Part shown: one piece after another, positions 1 to 6,935 of the stretch | How positions within the stretch are numbered: position 1 is the stretch's first letter | Layout: the number at the start of each line of letters is the position of its first letter | Assembly: GCA_016292575.1 (NCBI GenBank) | Contig: JAEDIH010000094.1 | Coordinates: forward strand, 1-7,129 | Length of the DNA: 7,129 nt | DNA from: Clostridiaceae bacterium | GTDB lineage: Bacteria; Bacillota; Clostridia; Oscillospirales; Acutalibacteraceae | Direction: 5' to 3' | Position numbers and translations under genes: made by a program | Notes under the pieces: generated by a model | Seen by the model: only the letters and a program-made list of their open reading frames with translations | What the model was told of the DNA's origin: nothing | The model's database searches: none

Positions 1-1349
1 ACATGGCTCGTTCTCGGAAACATATCGACTGCGGTGATATGCTTTACCTCATAGCCGTAAGAAGCAAAAAGCGCGCAATCCCTTGCAAGGGTTGCCGGAT
101 CGCAGGAAACGTAAACAATGCGTTCGGGTGCCATTTTCACCGCCGCTTCAATTACATCGCGGCTGCAGCCTTTCCGCGGCGGATCAAGAACAATAACGTC
201 AATTTTTGTGCCGCTTTCGCTTATGCGCCTTGCTGCACCCGAAGCATCATCGCAAAAAAATTCGGCATTTTCAATCTTATTGAGCCGCGCATTCTCTTTT
301 GCGTTCTCGATTGCCTGCGGTATGATCTCAACGCCGATTACTTTCCTTGCCTTTTTTGCCATTGAAAGACCTATTGTACCTGTTCCACAGTAGAGATCAA
401 GCAGAGTCTCATTACCGGTGAGAGCGGCATATTCGGCAGCCTTTTCATAAAGTATCTGCGCGCCCTGCGGATTGACCTGAAAGAACGAAAGCGGCGAAAT
501 TCTGAATTTCAGCGAGCAAAGCTCGTCCTCGATATAATCGCTGCCCCAAAGAGTTATGCATTCATTTGAAAGTACAACATTAGTGTCCTTTGAATTGACG
601 TTAAGAACTATGCTTTTTATATTATCGTTTTCTTTAAGCAGATCGTTTATCAGCCTGTCGGTACCCTTTACAAAGCGACTTGTAACAACAAGGCAGACCA
701 TTACCTGTCCTGTTATAAATCCTTTTCTCAGATAGATGCGGCGAAGCAGTCCTTTTTTCTTTTGCTCATCATAGACGCTTATTGAACACAGCGCCGCCCA
801 GCGCTCGATAACGCGAAGAATGTTCTCAAATTCCTTCGGCTGCAAAAGGCAGTCGCGGCAGTCAACTATCCTGTGGCTCTTTTTGGCGTAAAAACCAATA
901 AGCGTTTTTCCCTCGCTTGTAAGCGTAAGCGGATACTGCGCTTTGTTTCGGTATCGGTTGATATCTTTACCGCTCAGAATCTCATTGACCGGAATTTTGA
1001 TTGAGCCGATGCGCTCAAACGCGTCCTGAACACGTCTCTTTTTTTCTTTAAGCTCCTCGGCATAGTCAATATGACGGTATGAACAACCTCCGCAGGAGAA
1101 TGCTGCAGGGCAGTCGCAGGCAATTCTGTGCTTTGAGGGCTTGATTATTCTTTTGATTTTGCCGACAGCATAGCTCTGCTTAACAAGAATGATGTGGGCA
1201 AGAACAATATCGCCCGGTGCAGTGCCGTCAACAAAAACCGCCATTGATTCAAAACGGCCGACCCCGCTGCCCTGCGAGGTCAAAGCCGTTATCTCAAGTG
1301 TTATTTCATCGTTCTTTTTGAGAAGAACATTGCTTTTTCTTTTGCCCAT
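1..1349 (-). CDS. rlmD: RlmD-type 23S rRNA (uracil-C5)-methyltransferase, 3' end cut by window edge
   Basis: SAM-dependent enzyme of the TrmA/RumA family that methylates C5 of a uridine in 23S rRNA. The frame is open from the ATG at 1349 to the left edge (449 codons) and ends in the family's C-terminal motif DMFPRTSH, so only about ten residues should be missing. An N-terminal TRAM-like RNA-binding domain occupies about residues 13-64. A C-x5-C-x2-C set (C80, C86, C89) plus C167 fits the four ligands of the RumA 4Fe-4S cluster. The SAM-binding motif DLYCGTGT starts at D318, the substrate motif DPPRKG is at 389-394, and the catalytic cysteine is C416 in VSCDPATLARD. All key residues are intact. 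The start overlaps the stop of the upstream LCP gene by one base (TGATG), which suggests translational coupling. In Firmicutes, relatives can methylate two sites (RlmCD) or one, and sequence alone does not settle which. The family call is very secure. Confidence 0.95.
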   Translation of the reverse strand, partial: MGKRKSNVLLKKNDEITLEITALTSQGSGVGRFESMAVFVDGTAPGDIVLAHIILVKQSYAVGKIKRIIKPSKHRIACDCPAAFSCGGCSYRHIDYAEELKEKKRRVQDAFERIGSIKIPVNEILSGKDINRYRNKAQYPLTLTSEGKTLIGFYAKKSHRIVDCRDCLLQPKEFENILRVIERWAALCSISVYDEQKKKGLLRRIYLRKGFITGQVMVCLVVTSRFVKGTDRLINDLLKENDNIKSIVLNVNSKDTNVVLSNECITLWGSDYIEDELCSLKFRISPLSFFQVNPQGAQILYEKAAEYAALTGNETLLDLYCGTGTIGLSMAKKARKVIGVEIIPQAIENAKENARLNKIENAEFFCDDASGAARRISESGTKIDVIVLDPPRKGCSRDVIEAAVKMAPERIVYVSCDPATLARDCALFASYGYEVKHITAVDMFPRTSH

Positions 1350-2404
1350 CAGCTCTGCTCCTTATACTCGGGAATGACGCCCTCATAAATCAGCTTATGC
1401 GCGTAATTCAGTTCATATGGCCAGTCGAGAAAATTTACATAATATCCGTTTTTCATAACATAATCATATGATTTTGTAGGCAGATAATACTGCTCCCTTT
1501 CCCATGAAAGATATCTGATAGCCGAAGCAAGCTGATACAGGATCTCGCTTTTTTTCATGTCCGTATTCACAAGCGGCAAAACAGTATTAACAATTTTCAG
1601 CGCCTGCTTTACAGTAATACTTTTAAACTTATCCGCAAGCGCCGAAAGCAGCTTACGCTGCCTTTCTGTTCTGTTCTTGTCACTGTCAAAATATCTTTGG
1701 CGTGAATACTGCAGCGCGGTCTCACCGTTAAGAAGATAGCTTCCCGCTCCGGTGATAGAGCTGTCATATTTGCTCATGGCTTTGGCTTCAATTTCGCTGA
1801 GGATGAGCCTAACTCCGCCCAAAATATTAATGATCTTTACAAACGAATCAAAGCCGCAGCTTACATAGTTATCAATGCCTATCTTATAATTTTGCTCAAC
1901 GCTTTTTATTGCAAGGGCGGGACCGCCGAAAATGTGCGCATGGCTTATCATTGAATTTTTAAAGCCCGGTATTGCGGCATAGACGTTTCTTGAAATTGAA
2001 ATGAGCTTAACCTTTTGAACAGCCTTGTTAACTGACAAAATGATCATTGCGTCCGAGCGGCCGTAGGTAGAGCTGCCGGTTCCGTAATCCGTTCCGAGCA
2101 GCAGAATGTTGAGCACGCTGTCGCTTCTCCATATCTTGCTGTTGTCAAGGTTTTGGCGGATTTTTTCGTCCGCAGCGTCAATCGTTTTCCTGTCGTCTTT
2201 GTCAAGATTGTCAAAATCCGGAATATCGTTTTCCGCAGCAACAATGCTTTCAAAATTCGCGCCGGTTGTTTCCGCAGCCGCGTTTGAGTCGTCAATATTG
2301 ATCTTGTCCAAAAAATAGTAACACGTTCCGAAAGCGAGCATACAGAGCGAAACCGCAACAATAATTACAGAAGTGAGTATCTTATGCTTTTTTATAAATG
2401 ACAC
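1349..2404 (-). CDS. LCP (LytR-CpsA-Psr) family wall-polymer transferase
   Basis: Membrane-anchored enzyme (351 aa) of the family that moves lipid-linked anionic polymers such as teichoic acid or capsule onto peptidoglycan, acting outside the membrane. A short basic N-terminus (SFIKKHK) is followed by one transmembrane helix at about residues 9-32 and an acidic linker to about 90. The LCP domain spans about 97-262: LLGTDYG with D106, GRSD with R117 and D119, SISR with R139, HAHIFGG, LGGV at 195-198, and the arginine cluster YSRQR (R235, R237) with R246 and R250. The start is GTG: the frame has an upstream TAA stop, no other start lies between, and a GGAGGAG site sits 7 nt away. A nearby ATG (2420) is out of frame. 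The residue after R139 is Asn, where family members usually carry Asp. It lies 28 bp after the kinase gene and overlaps rlmD by one base. The exact polymer substrate cannot be told. Confidence 0.93.
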   Translation of the reverse strand: MSFIKKHKILTSVIIVAVSLCMLAFGTCYYFLDKINIDDSNAAAETTGANFESIVAAENDIPDFDNLDKDDRKTIDAADEKIRQNLDNSKIWRSDSVLNILLLGTDYGTGSSTYGRSDAMIILSVNKAVQKVKLISISRNVYAAIPGFKNSMISHAHIFGGPALAIKSVEQNYKIGIDNYVSCGFDSFVKIINILGGVRLILSEIEAKAMSKYDSSITGAGSYLLNGETALQYSRQRYFDSDKNRTERQRKLLSALADKFKSITVKQALKIVNTVLPLVNTDMKKSEILYQLASAIRYLSWEREQYYLPTKSYDYVMKNGYYVNFLDWPYELNYAHKLIYEGVIPEYKEQS

Positions 2405-2411
2405 TGCCCTT

Positions 2412-2418
2412 CTCCTCC
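2412..2418 (-). promoter_or_regulatory. Shine-Dalgarno site for the LCP gene (GTG start)
   Basis: GGAGGAG on the minus strand ends 7 nt before the GTG at 2404. It decides the non-ATG start, because no other in-frame start codon lies between this GTG and the preceding in-frame TAA. Confidence 0.85.
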
Positions 2419-2432
2419 ATGCACTTTAAAAA

Positions 2433-3716
2433 TCACTTTACCCTCGAAAGCTCAATACAAACCTCCAAGCCGCCGAGAGATGAATGCTTTGCATAAATGC
2501 TTCCGCCGTGACTTTCAACAATTTCTCGGCATATTGCAAGACCGAGACCCGCAACGCGCCTGCCCTCATCTGAGGTATAGAGCGGCTCAAAAATGATCTC
2601 AAGCTTTTCGTCTTCAACGCCCTCTCCGCTGTCGTTTACGTTGATATAAACATTTTCGCGGTCGCAGTTGATATCAATTTCTATTCTTTTATCATCAGTC
2701 AGCATATGCTTGACGCTGTTTCCGATAATGTTGCCGAAAACACGGCGCATCTTTGTGCGGTCAATCATTATGCTTGCCTTTTCGGCATTATTGATGATTC
2801 TGAATGAAATTCCGGACATTTCAAGCTCGGCTTCGTATTCATGCTCAAGAGCTTTCCTGAGCGTTCCTGTATCTATTTTTTCGGTATGAACCTGCTTTGC
2901 CATGTTATAACTCAGGTATTCGTCGAATTCATCAACAAGCTCCTGAATTTCAAGCGCCTTTTCATAGACGGTGTTAAGATAGCAAAGCTTTTTTTCCTCG
3001 CCGATATTTCCGCTCCTGATGCGCTCGGCATAACCGAGTATTGAAGTCAGCGGCGTTTTGATATCGTGCGAAATTGAGGCTATTATCCTCTGCTGATTCT
3101 GCTGCTGATGCTCAAGGTTGCGTGTAAGAGAAACAAAACGGTCGTAAACATGACCGATATAGCCCCTGAAATGATGCTTTGAGAGTGTTTTTCCGCGCTC
3201 GTATTCCTCAATGAGCTGATAAAACTCTCGATACGGCTTGAGCATCATCGTGTATATTATGAAAATCAGAAGGAACAGCGCAGAAAGTCCTATAAGAAAC
3301 TCAACAAAAACAAACTTGACAAGCTCCTTGCTGTCCGCCGTATAATCACGAAGCAGATAGACCGAGGAAATGAGCATATACGCTTTGGTTTTATACTCAA
3401 ACGCGGTCCTTACCTTGACGTCAAGCGCCGTCCAGTTCCTGTCCTTAGAGCGCGTTACGACCTCGTTCGAGCTGTCTTCAATCACGATGACAATGTCACG
3501 GTATTGCTCGACTATTGCAGACCACTCATCGGTGCTTTCTGTCTGCCCGAGCTTTTCGATAATCTCATTGTTATACTTTTTCAGGCTTTCCTCGTCGTTG
3601 TACGCCGAATTTGTGACCGCGGTGGTAACGGAGGCGTTATATGAATACGCAAACGCAACAATAACACCCAAAAACAGGAGTATGACAACGAAGTTTGCTT
3701 TTCTGTCCTTAGTCAT
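2433..3716 (-). CDS. membrane sensor histidine kinase
   Basis: Two-component sensor kinase (427 aa) expected to phosphorylate the response regulator encoded just upstream. One transmembrane helix lies at about residues 8-27 and a second at about 134-158. Between them is a roughly 105-residue extracytoplasmic region that I do not recognise as a named sensor fold. A short HAMP-like or helical linker (about 159-205) leads to the HisKA domain with H217 in the H-box SISHDIKTPLTS. The ATPase domain has N333 in the N-box, the G1 box DSGEG at 362-366, an F-box-like IFEPLYTSDEG, and GLGLAI from G390. All catalytic boxes are intact, so the protein should be active as kinase and probably phosphatase. 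The ATG at 3716 is preceded by a moderate AGGGAA site 8 nt away. The gene lies 21 bp after the regulator gene and 28 bp before the LCP gene, consistent with one operon. The stimulus is unknown; an envelope-related signal is only an inference from the LCP neighbour. Confidence 0.95.
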   Translation of the reverse strand: MTKDRKANFVVILLFLGVIVAFAYSYNASVTTAVTNSAYNDEESLKKYNNEIIEKLGQTESTDEWSAIVEQYRDIVIVIEDSSNEVVTRSKDRNWTALDVKVRTAFEYKTKAYMLISSVYLLRDYTADSKELVKFVFVEFLIGLSALFLLIFIIYTMMLKPYREFYQLIEEYERGKTLSKHHFRGYIGHVYDRFVSLTRNLEHQQQNQQRIIASISHDIKTPLTSILGYAERIRSGNIGEEKKLCYLNTVYEKALEIQELVDEFDEYLSYNMAKQVHTEKIDTGTLRKALEHEYEAELEMSGISFRIINNAEKASIMIDRTKMRRVFGNIIGNSVKHMLTDDKRIEIDINCDRENVYINVNDSGEGVEDEKLEIIFEPLYTSDEGRRVAGLGLAICREIVESHGGSIYAKHSSLGGLEVCIELSRVK

Positions 3717-3737
3717 TTGTAAAGTTCCCTATAAATC

Positions 3738-4421
3738 TCAGTGAGTTTTAACAAATTTATAGCCGACGCCCCAAACGGTCTTGATGTATTCATTGTTCGG
3801 GTCAAGCTTATCCCTGATGCTCTTGATATTGACCGCAACGGTTCCGATATCTCCGAATTCGGTATCCCAGACATGGCTGAAAATCTGCTCACGGGTCAGC
3901 ACCTTTCCGGCATTTTCCATGAGATACTGAAGCAACTGAAATTCGCGGGTCGAAAACTGAATCGGCTTTGAATTCTTAAAGACTTCAAAAGAACCGGTAT
4001 GTATTTCAATATCCCCGACCTTGATAACTCCATCTTCAAAAACATCTTTGCTGCGCTGCTCGCGGCGCAGGTGAGCCTTGACTCTTGCAACAAGCTCTTC
4101 AACAACAAAGGGCTTTGAGATATAGTCATCTCCGCCGATTTCAAGTCCGAGCACGGTATCAAGAGTCTTACCTTTTGCAGAGACAAAAATAATGGGACAA
4201 TCAACCTTGTTCCTTATCATGCGGCAAAGCTCAAGTCCGCTGAGTCCGGGCATCATTATATCAAGGGTAATAAGGGAAATTTCTGATGAATGCGCTTCAA
4301 CATAATCATAAGCCTCATTACCGTCGCTGCATATCACCGTTTCAAAGCCCTCATCCTCAAGAGCGTCGGAAACAAGATTGGCTATTGCGCTTTCGTCATC
4401 AATTATAAGGATCTTACTCAT
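3738..4421 (-). CDS. OmpR/PhoB-family response regulator
   Basis: DNA-binding response regulator (227 aa), presumably the partner of the adjacent histidine kinase. The receiver domain (about 1-118) has the acidic pair D8/D9, phosphoacceptor D54 in LDIMMPG, switch residue S81, Y100 and K103 in SKPF. The C-terminal winged-helix domain (about 131-225) carries the family pattern STREFQLL, the recognition region around VAVNIKSIRDKL, and the final hairpin TVWGVGYKF. Length and domain order match the family exactly. The ATG at 4421 overlaps the apgM stop in ATGA (4-bp overlap), and its GGAGGA site lies inside the end of apgM, so its translation is probably coupled to apgM. The target genes are unknown; autoregulation of the promoter at 5743-5771 is possible but not shown. 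Confidence 0.96.
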   Translation of the reverse strand: MSKILIIDDESAIANLVSDALEDEGFETVICSDGNEAYDYVEAHSSEISLITLDIMMPGLSGLELCRMIRNKVDCPIIFVSAKGKTLDTVLGLEIGGDDYISKPFVVEELVARVKAHLRREQRSKDVFEDGVIKVGDIEIHTGSFEVFKNSKPIQFSTREFQLLQYLMENAGKVLTREQIFSHVWDTEFGDIGTVAVNIKSIRDKLDPNNEYIKTVWGVGYKFVKTH

Positions 4422-5638
4422 TGTTCGCTGTCCTCCGAAATAAACATTTTCATTAATTTGCAGCCTCTGTCAACAAAAGTTCCCGTTGCTGCGGCAGTTT
4501 CTTCGTTAATGGTGTCAACGCCGGCAACTTCATGCTTTTTGTGATAGATCATAAACGGAACGGGATCGCGCGCGTGGGTCATGGTGACGATAGGCGTCGG
4601 GTGATCCGGCAGAATCATAATTTTATAATCGTCATATTTTTCAAGACTTTTGAGAACGATGGGAAGAACGCGCTCGTCAATAAGCTCGATAGCACGGACC
4701 TTGTTTTCCGGCTCGTTCCTGTGACCGCATTCATCAGGAGCTTCAAAGTGGATATAGACAAAGTCTTTTCCGTCCTCAAGCTCTTTCATTGCGGCTTCTG
4801 CCTTACCTTCAAAGTTTGTGTCAATATATCCCGTTGCGCCGGCAACATCGGGCGCGTCCATTTTTGCACTGATTGCAATTCCTTTTAAAAGATCAACAGC
4901 GGAAACAACGGCGCCCTTCAGACCGAAAAGACTTTCAAACGACGGCAGAACAGGCTTTTTTCCCTCGCCCCAGAGCCAAATGGAGTTCGCCGGACGCTTG
5001 CCTGCGGCAATCCGCTTTTTGTTGACCGGGTGTTCTTTCAAAAAACCGTAGCTTTCTTTCATCATTGCAATAAGCTTTGCGGCGTTTTTGTTTGTTGAAA
5101 GATGAGACGCAATAACCTTTTTGCTGATATCGTGCGGAGGGGTCATTGTTCCAAGGTCGGTCGTTCCGCCGTGAACAACAAGGCAGTGACGGTAGCTTAC
5201 GCCGGGGTAAAAAGTGAACTCTTCATTGCCGAAATGCTCCTGAACACTTTTCATTATCTCGCGCGCTTCCTCTGTGGAGATATCGCCGGCAGAATAATCA
5301 ACCATTGTTTTGCTTTCATAAGGCTCGTCCTCGGAAAGGGTGACAAGGTTGCAGCGCAGGGTAATATCATCGTCACGAAGCCGGACTCCGATGCTGACCG
5401 CTTCAAGCGGCGAACGGCCTGTGTAATACTTGAGCGGATCAAAGCCCATTACGCTCATGTTGGCAACATCGCTTCCGGGCTTAAGGGAATCGTCAACGGT
5501 TTTGACAAGACCTACAACGGAGCGTTTTGCAAGAGAGTCAAAAAGCGGCTTTTTTGCGCACATCATGGGCGTTTTTCCGCCGAGAGCCGGAACGGGATAA
5601 TCAGCCATTCCGTCGTAAAGAACAACAACATATTTCAT
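4418..5638 (-). CDS. apgM: ApgM-type cofactor-independent phosphoglycerate mutase / proposed homoserine kinase
   Basis: Alkaline-phosphatase-superfamily enzyme (406 aa) of the archaeal-type phosphoglycerate mutase group, about 100 residues shorter than classic bacterial GpmI. Metal and active-site positions visible are D9 in LYDGMAD, the probable nucleophile S62 in SDVANMSVMG, D302/H306 in PDECGH, D345/H346 in PDHPTP, and H355 in THARDP. The family includes true 2-/3-phosphoglycerate mutases of glycolysis, but this bacterial subgroup has also been proposed to act as homoserine kinase in threonine synthesis; no threonine gene is in the window to support that role. The ATG at 5638 has only a weak GGTG site 5 nt upstream, and a hairpin lies just before it. 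It is the first gene after the promoter at 5743-5771 and overlaps the response regulator by 4 bp. The family is certain; the substrate is not. Confidence 0.9.
   Translation of the reverse strand: MKYVVVLYDGMADYPVPALGGKTPMMCAKKPLFDSLAKRSVVGLVKTVDDSLKPGSDVANMSVMGFDPLKYYTGRSPLEAVSIGVRLRDDDITLRCNLVTLSEDEPYESKTMVDYSAGDISTEEAREIMKSVQEHFGNEEFTFYPGVSYRHCLVVHGGTTDLGTMTPPHDISKKVIASHLSTNKNAAKLIAMMKESYGFLKEHPVNKKRIAAGKRPANSIWLWGEGKKPVLPSFESLFGLKGAVVSAVDLLKGIAISAKMDAPDVAGATGYIDTNFEGKAEAAMKELEDGKDFVYIHFEAPDECGHRNEPENKVRAIELIDERVLPIVLKSLEKYDDYKIMILPDHPTPIVTMTHARDPVPFMIYHKKHEVAGVDTINEETAAATGTFVDRGCKLMKMFISEDSEQ
4431..4436 (-). promoter_or_regulatory. Shine-Dalgarno site for the response regulator, inside apgM
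   Basis: GGAGGA on the minus strand, 9 nt before the ATG at 4421, lies in the last codons of apgM. It supports this start and suggests re-initiation or coupling after apgM translation. Confidence 0.75.
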
Positions 5639-5650
5639 TGTGGCACCATT

Positions 5651-5681
5651 GACGCAGAAGGGACAAAAAGCTTTCCGCGTC
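5651..5681 (-). promoter_or_regulatory. hairpin in the apgM 5' leader
   Basis: The minus-strand RNA can form a 9-bp stem, GACGCGGAA with UUCUGCGUC (one G-U pair), around a 13-nt loop. The same DNA read on the plus strand has an A-C mismatch instead of the G-U pair, so the structure fits minus-strand RNA better. It ends 12 nt before the apgM ATG and is not followed by a U-run, so it is not an intrinsic terminator. It could affect translation or mRNA stability; that is inference. Confidence 0.45.
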
Positions 5682-5735
5682 TTTTCCTTTCATATAATGA
5701 TAAAATTGAAAATATTATACATTTTTTGTCGAATC

Positions 5736-5772
5736 GTTGAATATAATATCATATTTCAAAGCAAAATTCAAC
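5736..5772. repeat. 7-bp inverted repeat framing the apgM promoter
   Basis: GTTGAAT (minus strand, 5772-5766) and ATTCAAC (5742-5736) are perfect inverted copies separated by 23 bp, with centres 30 bp apart. One arm contains the -35 hexamer and the other directly follows the -10. It may be an operator for a dimeric regulator or chance. Confidence 0.4.
5743..5771 (-). promoter_or_regulatory. sigma-A-type promoter for the apgM operon
   Basis: On the minus strand, TTGAAT (5771-5766), a 17-bp spacer and TATTAT (5748-5743) with TGA directly before the -10 give an extended -10 promoter. Transcription should start near 5736, leaving a leader of about 98 nt. It begins 2 bp after the nagA stop codon. 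A second TATAAT (5719-5714) in the leader lacks a good -35. Confidence 0.7.
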
Positions 5773-6882
5773 TCAGTAAATCAATTTTCCCTTTATCATA
5801 ACATGCTTTAAATTCATGGAAGCATCAACAAAAATTATATCGGCGTTTTTGCCCTCCTCAAGGCTTCCGCAAACGCTGTCAAAGCCGATAACCCTTGCCG
5901 GATTTATCGTACAGGCTGCAAGCGCGTCCGCAAATGGGATTGAAAAAGAAAGCAGATTTCTGAACTCATCGAAAAGATTGGTCGTACTGCCGGCAATGGT
6001 TCCGTTCTCAAGGTGCGCACGCGAATTTTTAACAATAACCTTTTGTCCGCCGAGCATATATTCTCCGTCCGCACAGCCGGCGCTGCTGAGTGAATCGCTT
6101 ATTGCAACAGCACGGTTAGAACCAAGAATTTTAAACGACAGCTTAACCGTTTCGGGCGCAAGATGAAAACCGTCACAGATTAGCTCGGCAGTTACGCGGT
6201 CAGACGCAAAAACGGCGCCGACAACGCCGGGGCTTCTGCTTTCAAACGCCGTCATAGCATTAAAAAGATGGGTGGCGTGAGTAAAGCCGCTCTCAAAGCC
6301 CCTTGCAGCCTGCTCAAAGGTTGCGGCGGTATGGGCAACGCTGCATACGCAGCTGCCGCAAACGCTGCGTGCAAAGGTGAGCGCGCCCTCGGTTTCCGGA
6401 GCAAGGTCAACAAGCAAAATTTTTGAAACACCGGCGAGACGTTCAAATTCCTTAACATCAGCCGGTCTGATATATTCGGGATTCTGTGCGCCGCACTTTT
6501 CATATGAAATGTACGGTCCTTCCATGTTTATTCCGTGAATATAGGCGCCGTTTTCGTTACCCTTGACTTTTTCGATAGCTTCAAGAACAGAACACAGCGC
6601 ACTTTCCGGAAGAGTCATAGTTGTCGGGCAGACCGAGGTCACTCCCCTTTTTGCGTAATACATTGTAAGCTTCTGCAGCTTGTTTTCGTCTTTATCGCAC
6701 CAGTCAACACCGTCGCCGCCGTGGGTATGAATATCAATAAAGCCCGGCATGGCAAGCAGTCCCTCCATATCCGTTCCGCCCTTTGCGGACGAAAAAGCGC
6801 GAAGCTTTTCGCCGTCGATTTCAATGCTGCCGGTTACTACCGAAAAATTCTTATCAACATATTTTAAGTTTGAAAGAAGCAT
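5773..6882 (-). CDS. nagA: N-acetylglucosamine-6-phosphate deacetylase
   Basis: Amidohydrolase (369 aa) that removes acetate from N-acetylglucosamine 6-phosphate to give glucosamine 6-phosphate, in amino-sugar use and wall recycling in the cytoplasm. Visible family marks are PGFIDIHTHGG with H52/H54, E121 in NMEGPY, H184 in SVAHTAA, H205 in THATHLFNAM, H240 in CDGFH, and the catalytic D263 in ISDSLSSAG. The C-terminus has the usual NPAR (327-330) and EEGKNADI pattern. The ATG at 6882 is chosen because GGAGGAG precedes it; the frame is open to 6999, but that 39-residue extension would run back through A/T-rich DNA into the tRNA promoter and does not look like protein. No nagB lies beside it in the window. 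Its stop is followed at once by the apgM promoter with no terminator between, so some read-through is likely. Confidence 0.94.
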   Translation of the reverse strand: MLLSNLKYVDKNFSVVTGSIEIDGEKLRAFSSAKGGTDMEGLLAMPGFIDIHTHGGDGVDWCDKDENKLQKLTMYYAKRGVTSVCPTTMTLPESALCSVLEAIEKVKGNENGAYIHGINMEGPYISYEKCGAQNPEYIRPADVKEFERLAGVSKILLVDLAPETEGALTFARSVCGSCVCSVAHTAATFEQAARGFESGFTHATHLFNAMTAFESRSPGVVGAVFASDRVTAELICDGFHLAPETVKLSFKILGSNRAVAISDSLSSAGCADGEYMLGGQKVIVKNSRAHLENGTIAGSTTNLFDEFRNLLSFSIPFADALAACTINPARVIGFDSVCGSLEEGKNADIIFVDASMNLKHVMIKGKLIY

Positions 6883-6886
6883 ATTT

Positions 6887-6893
6887 CTCCTCC
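6887..6893 (-). promoter_or_regulatory. Shine-Dalgarno site for nagA
   Basis: GGAGGAG on the minus strand ends 4 nt before the ATG at 6882 (6 nt from the core GGAGG). It decides this start over the in-frame ATG 39 codons upstream. Confidence 0.8.
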
Positions 6894-6916
6894 GTCCGTC
6901 AAAAATAAAATGACCG

Positions 6917-6922
6917 TTTATA
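6917..6922 (-). promoter_or_regulatory. possible nagA -10 element
   Basis: TATAAA on the minus strand sits inside the 10-bp perfect palindrome GTTTATAAAC (6916-6925). Transcription would start near 6910 with a leader of about 28 nt. No convincing -35 lies 16-18 bp upstream, so this is tentative. Confidence 0.3.
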
Positions 6923-6935
6923 AACAATTGCACAC

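Noticed and set aside
3..365. 120-codon open frame on the plus strand at the left edge
   Set aside because: It is antisense to the SAM-binding and catalytic part of rlmD and shows no family features.
2419..2421. ATG on the minus strand near 2420 as the LCP start
   Set aside because: It is out of frame with the LCP protein and overlaps the ribosome binding site; the GTG at 2404 is in frame and well spaced.
5651..5681. Hairpin as a terminator for nagA
   Set aside because: No U-run follows it on the minus strand, and it lies right before the apgM start.
5714..5719. Perfect TATAAT on the minus strand in the apgM leader as the main promoter
   Set aside because: No acceptable -35 lies 16-18 bp upstream; the TTGAAT-17-TATTAT pair with extended -10 at 5743-5771 is better.
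5102..5740. 212-codon open frame on the plus strand
   Set aside because: It lies antisense over the conserved apgM gene, whose protein has clear family motifs; the plus-strand translation has no recognisable domain.
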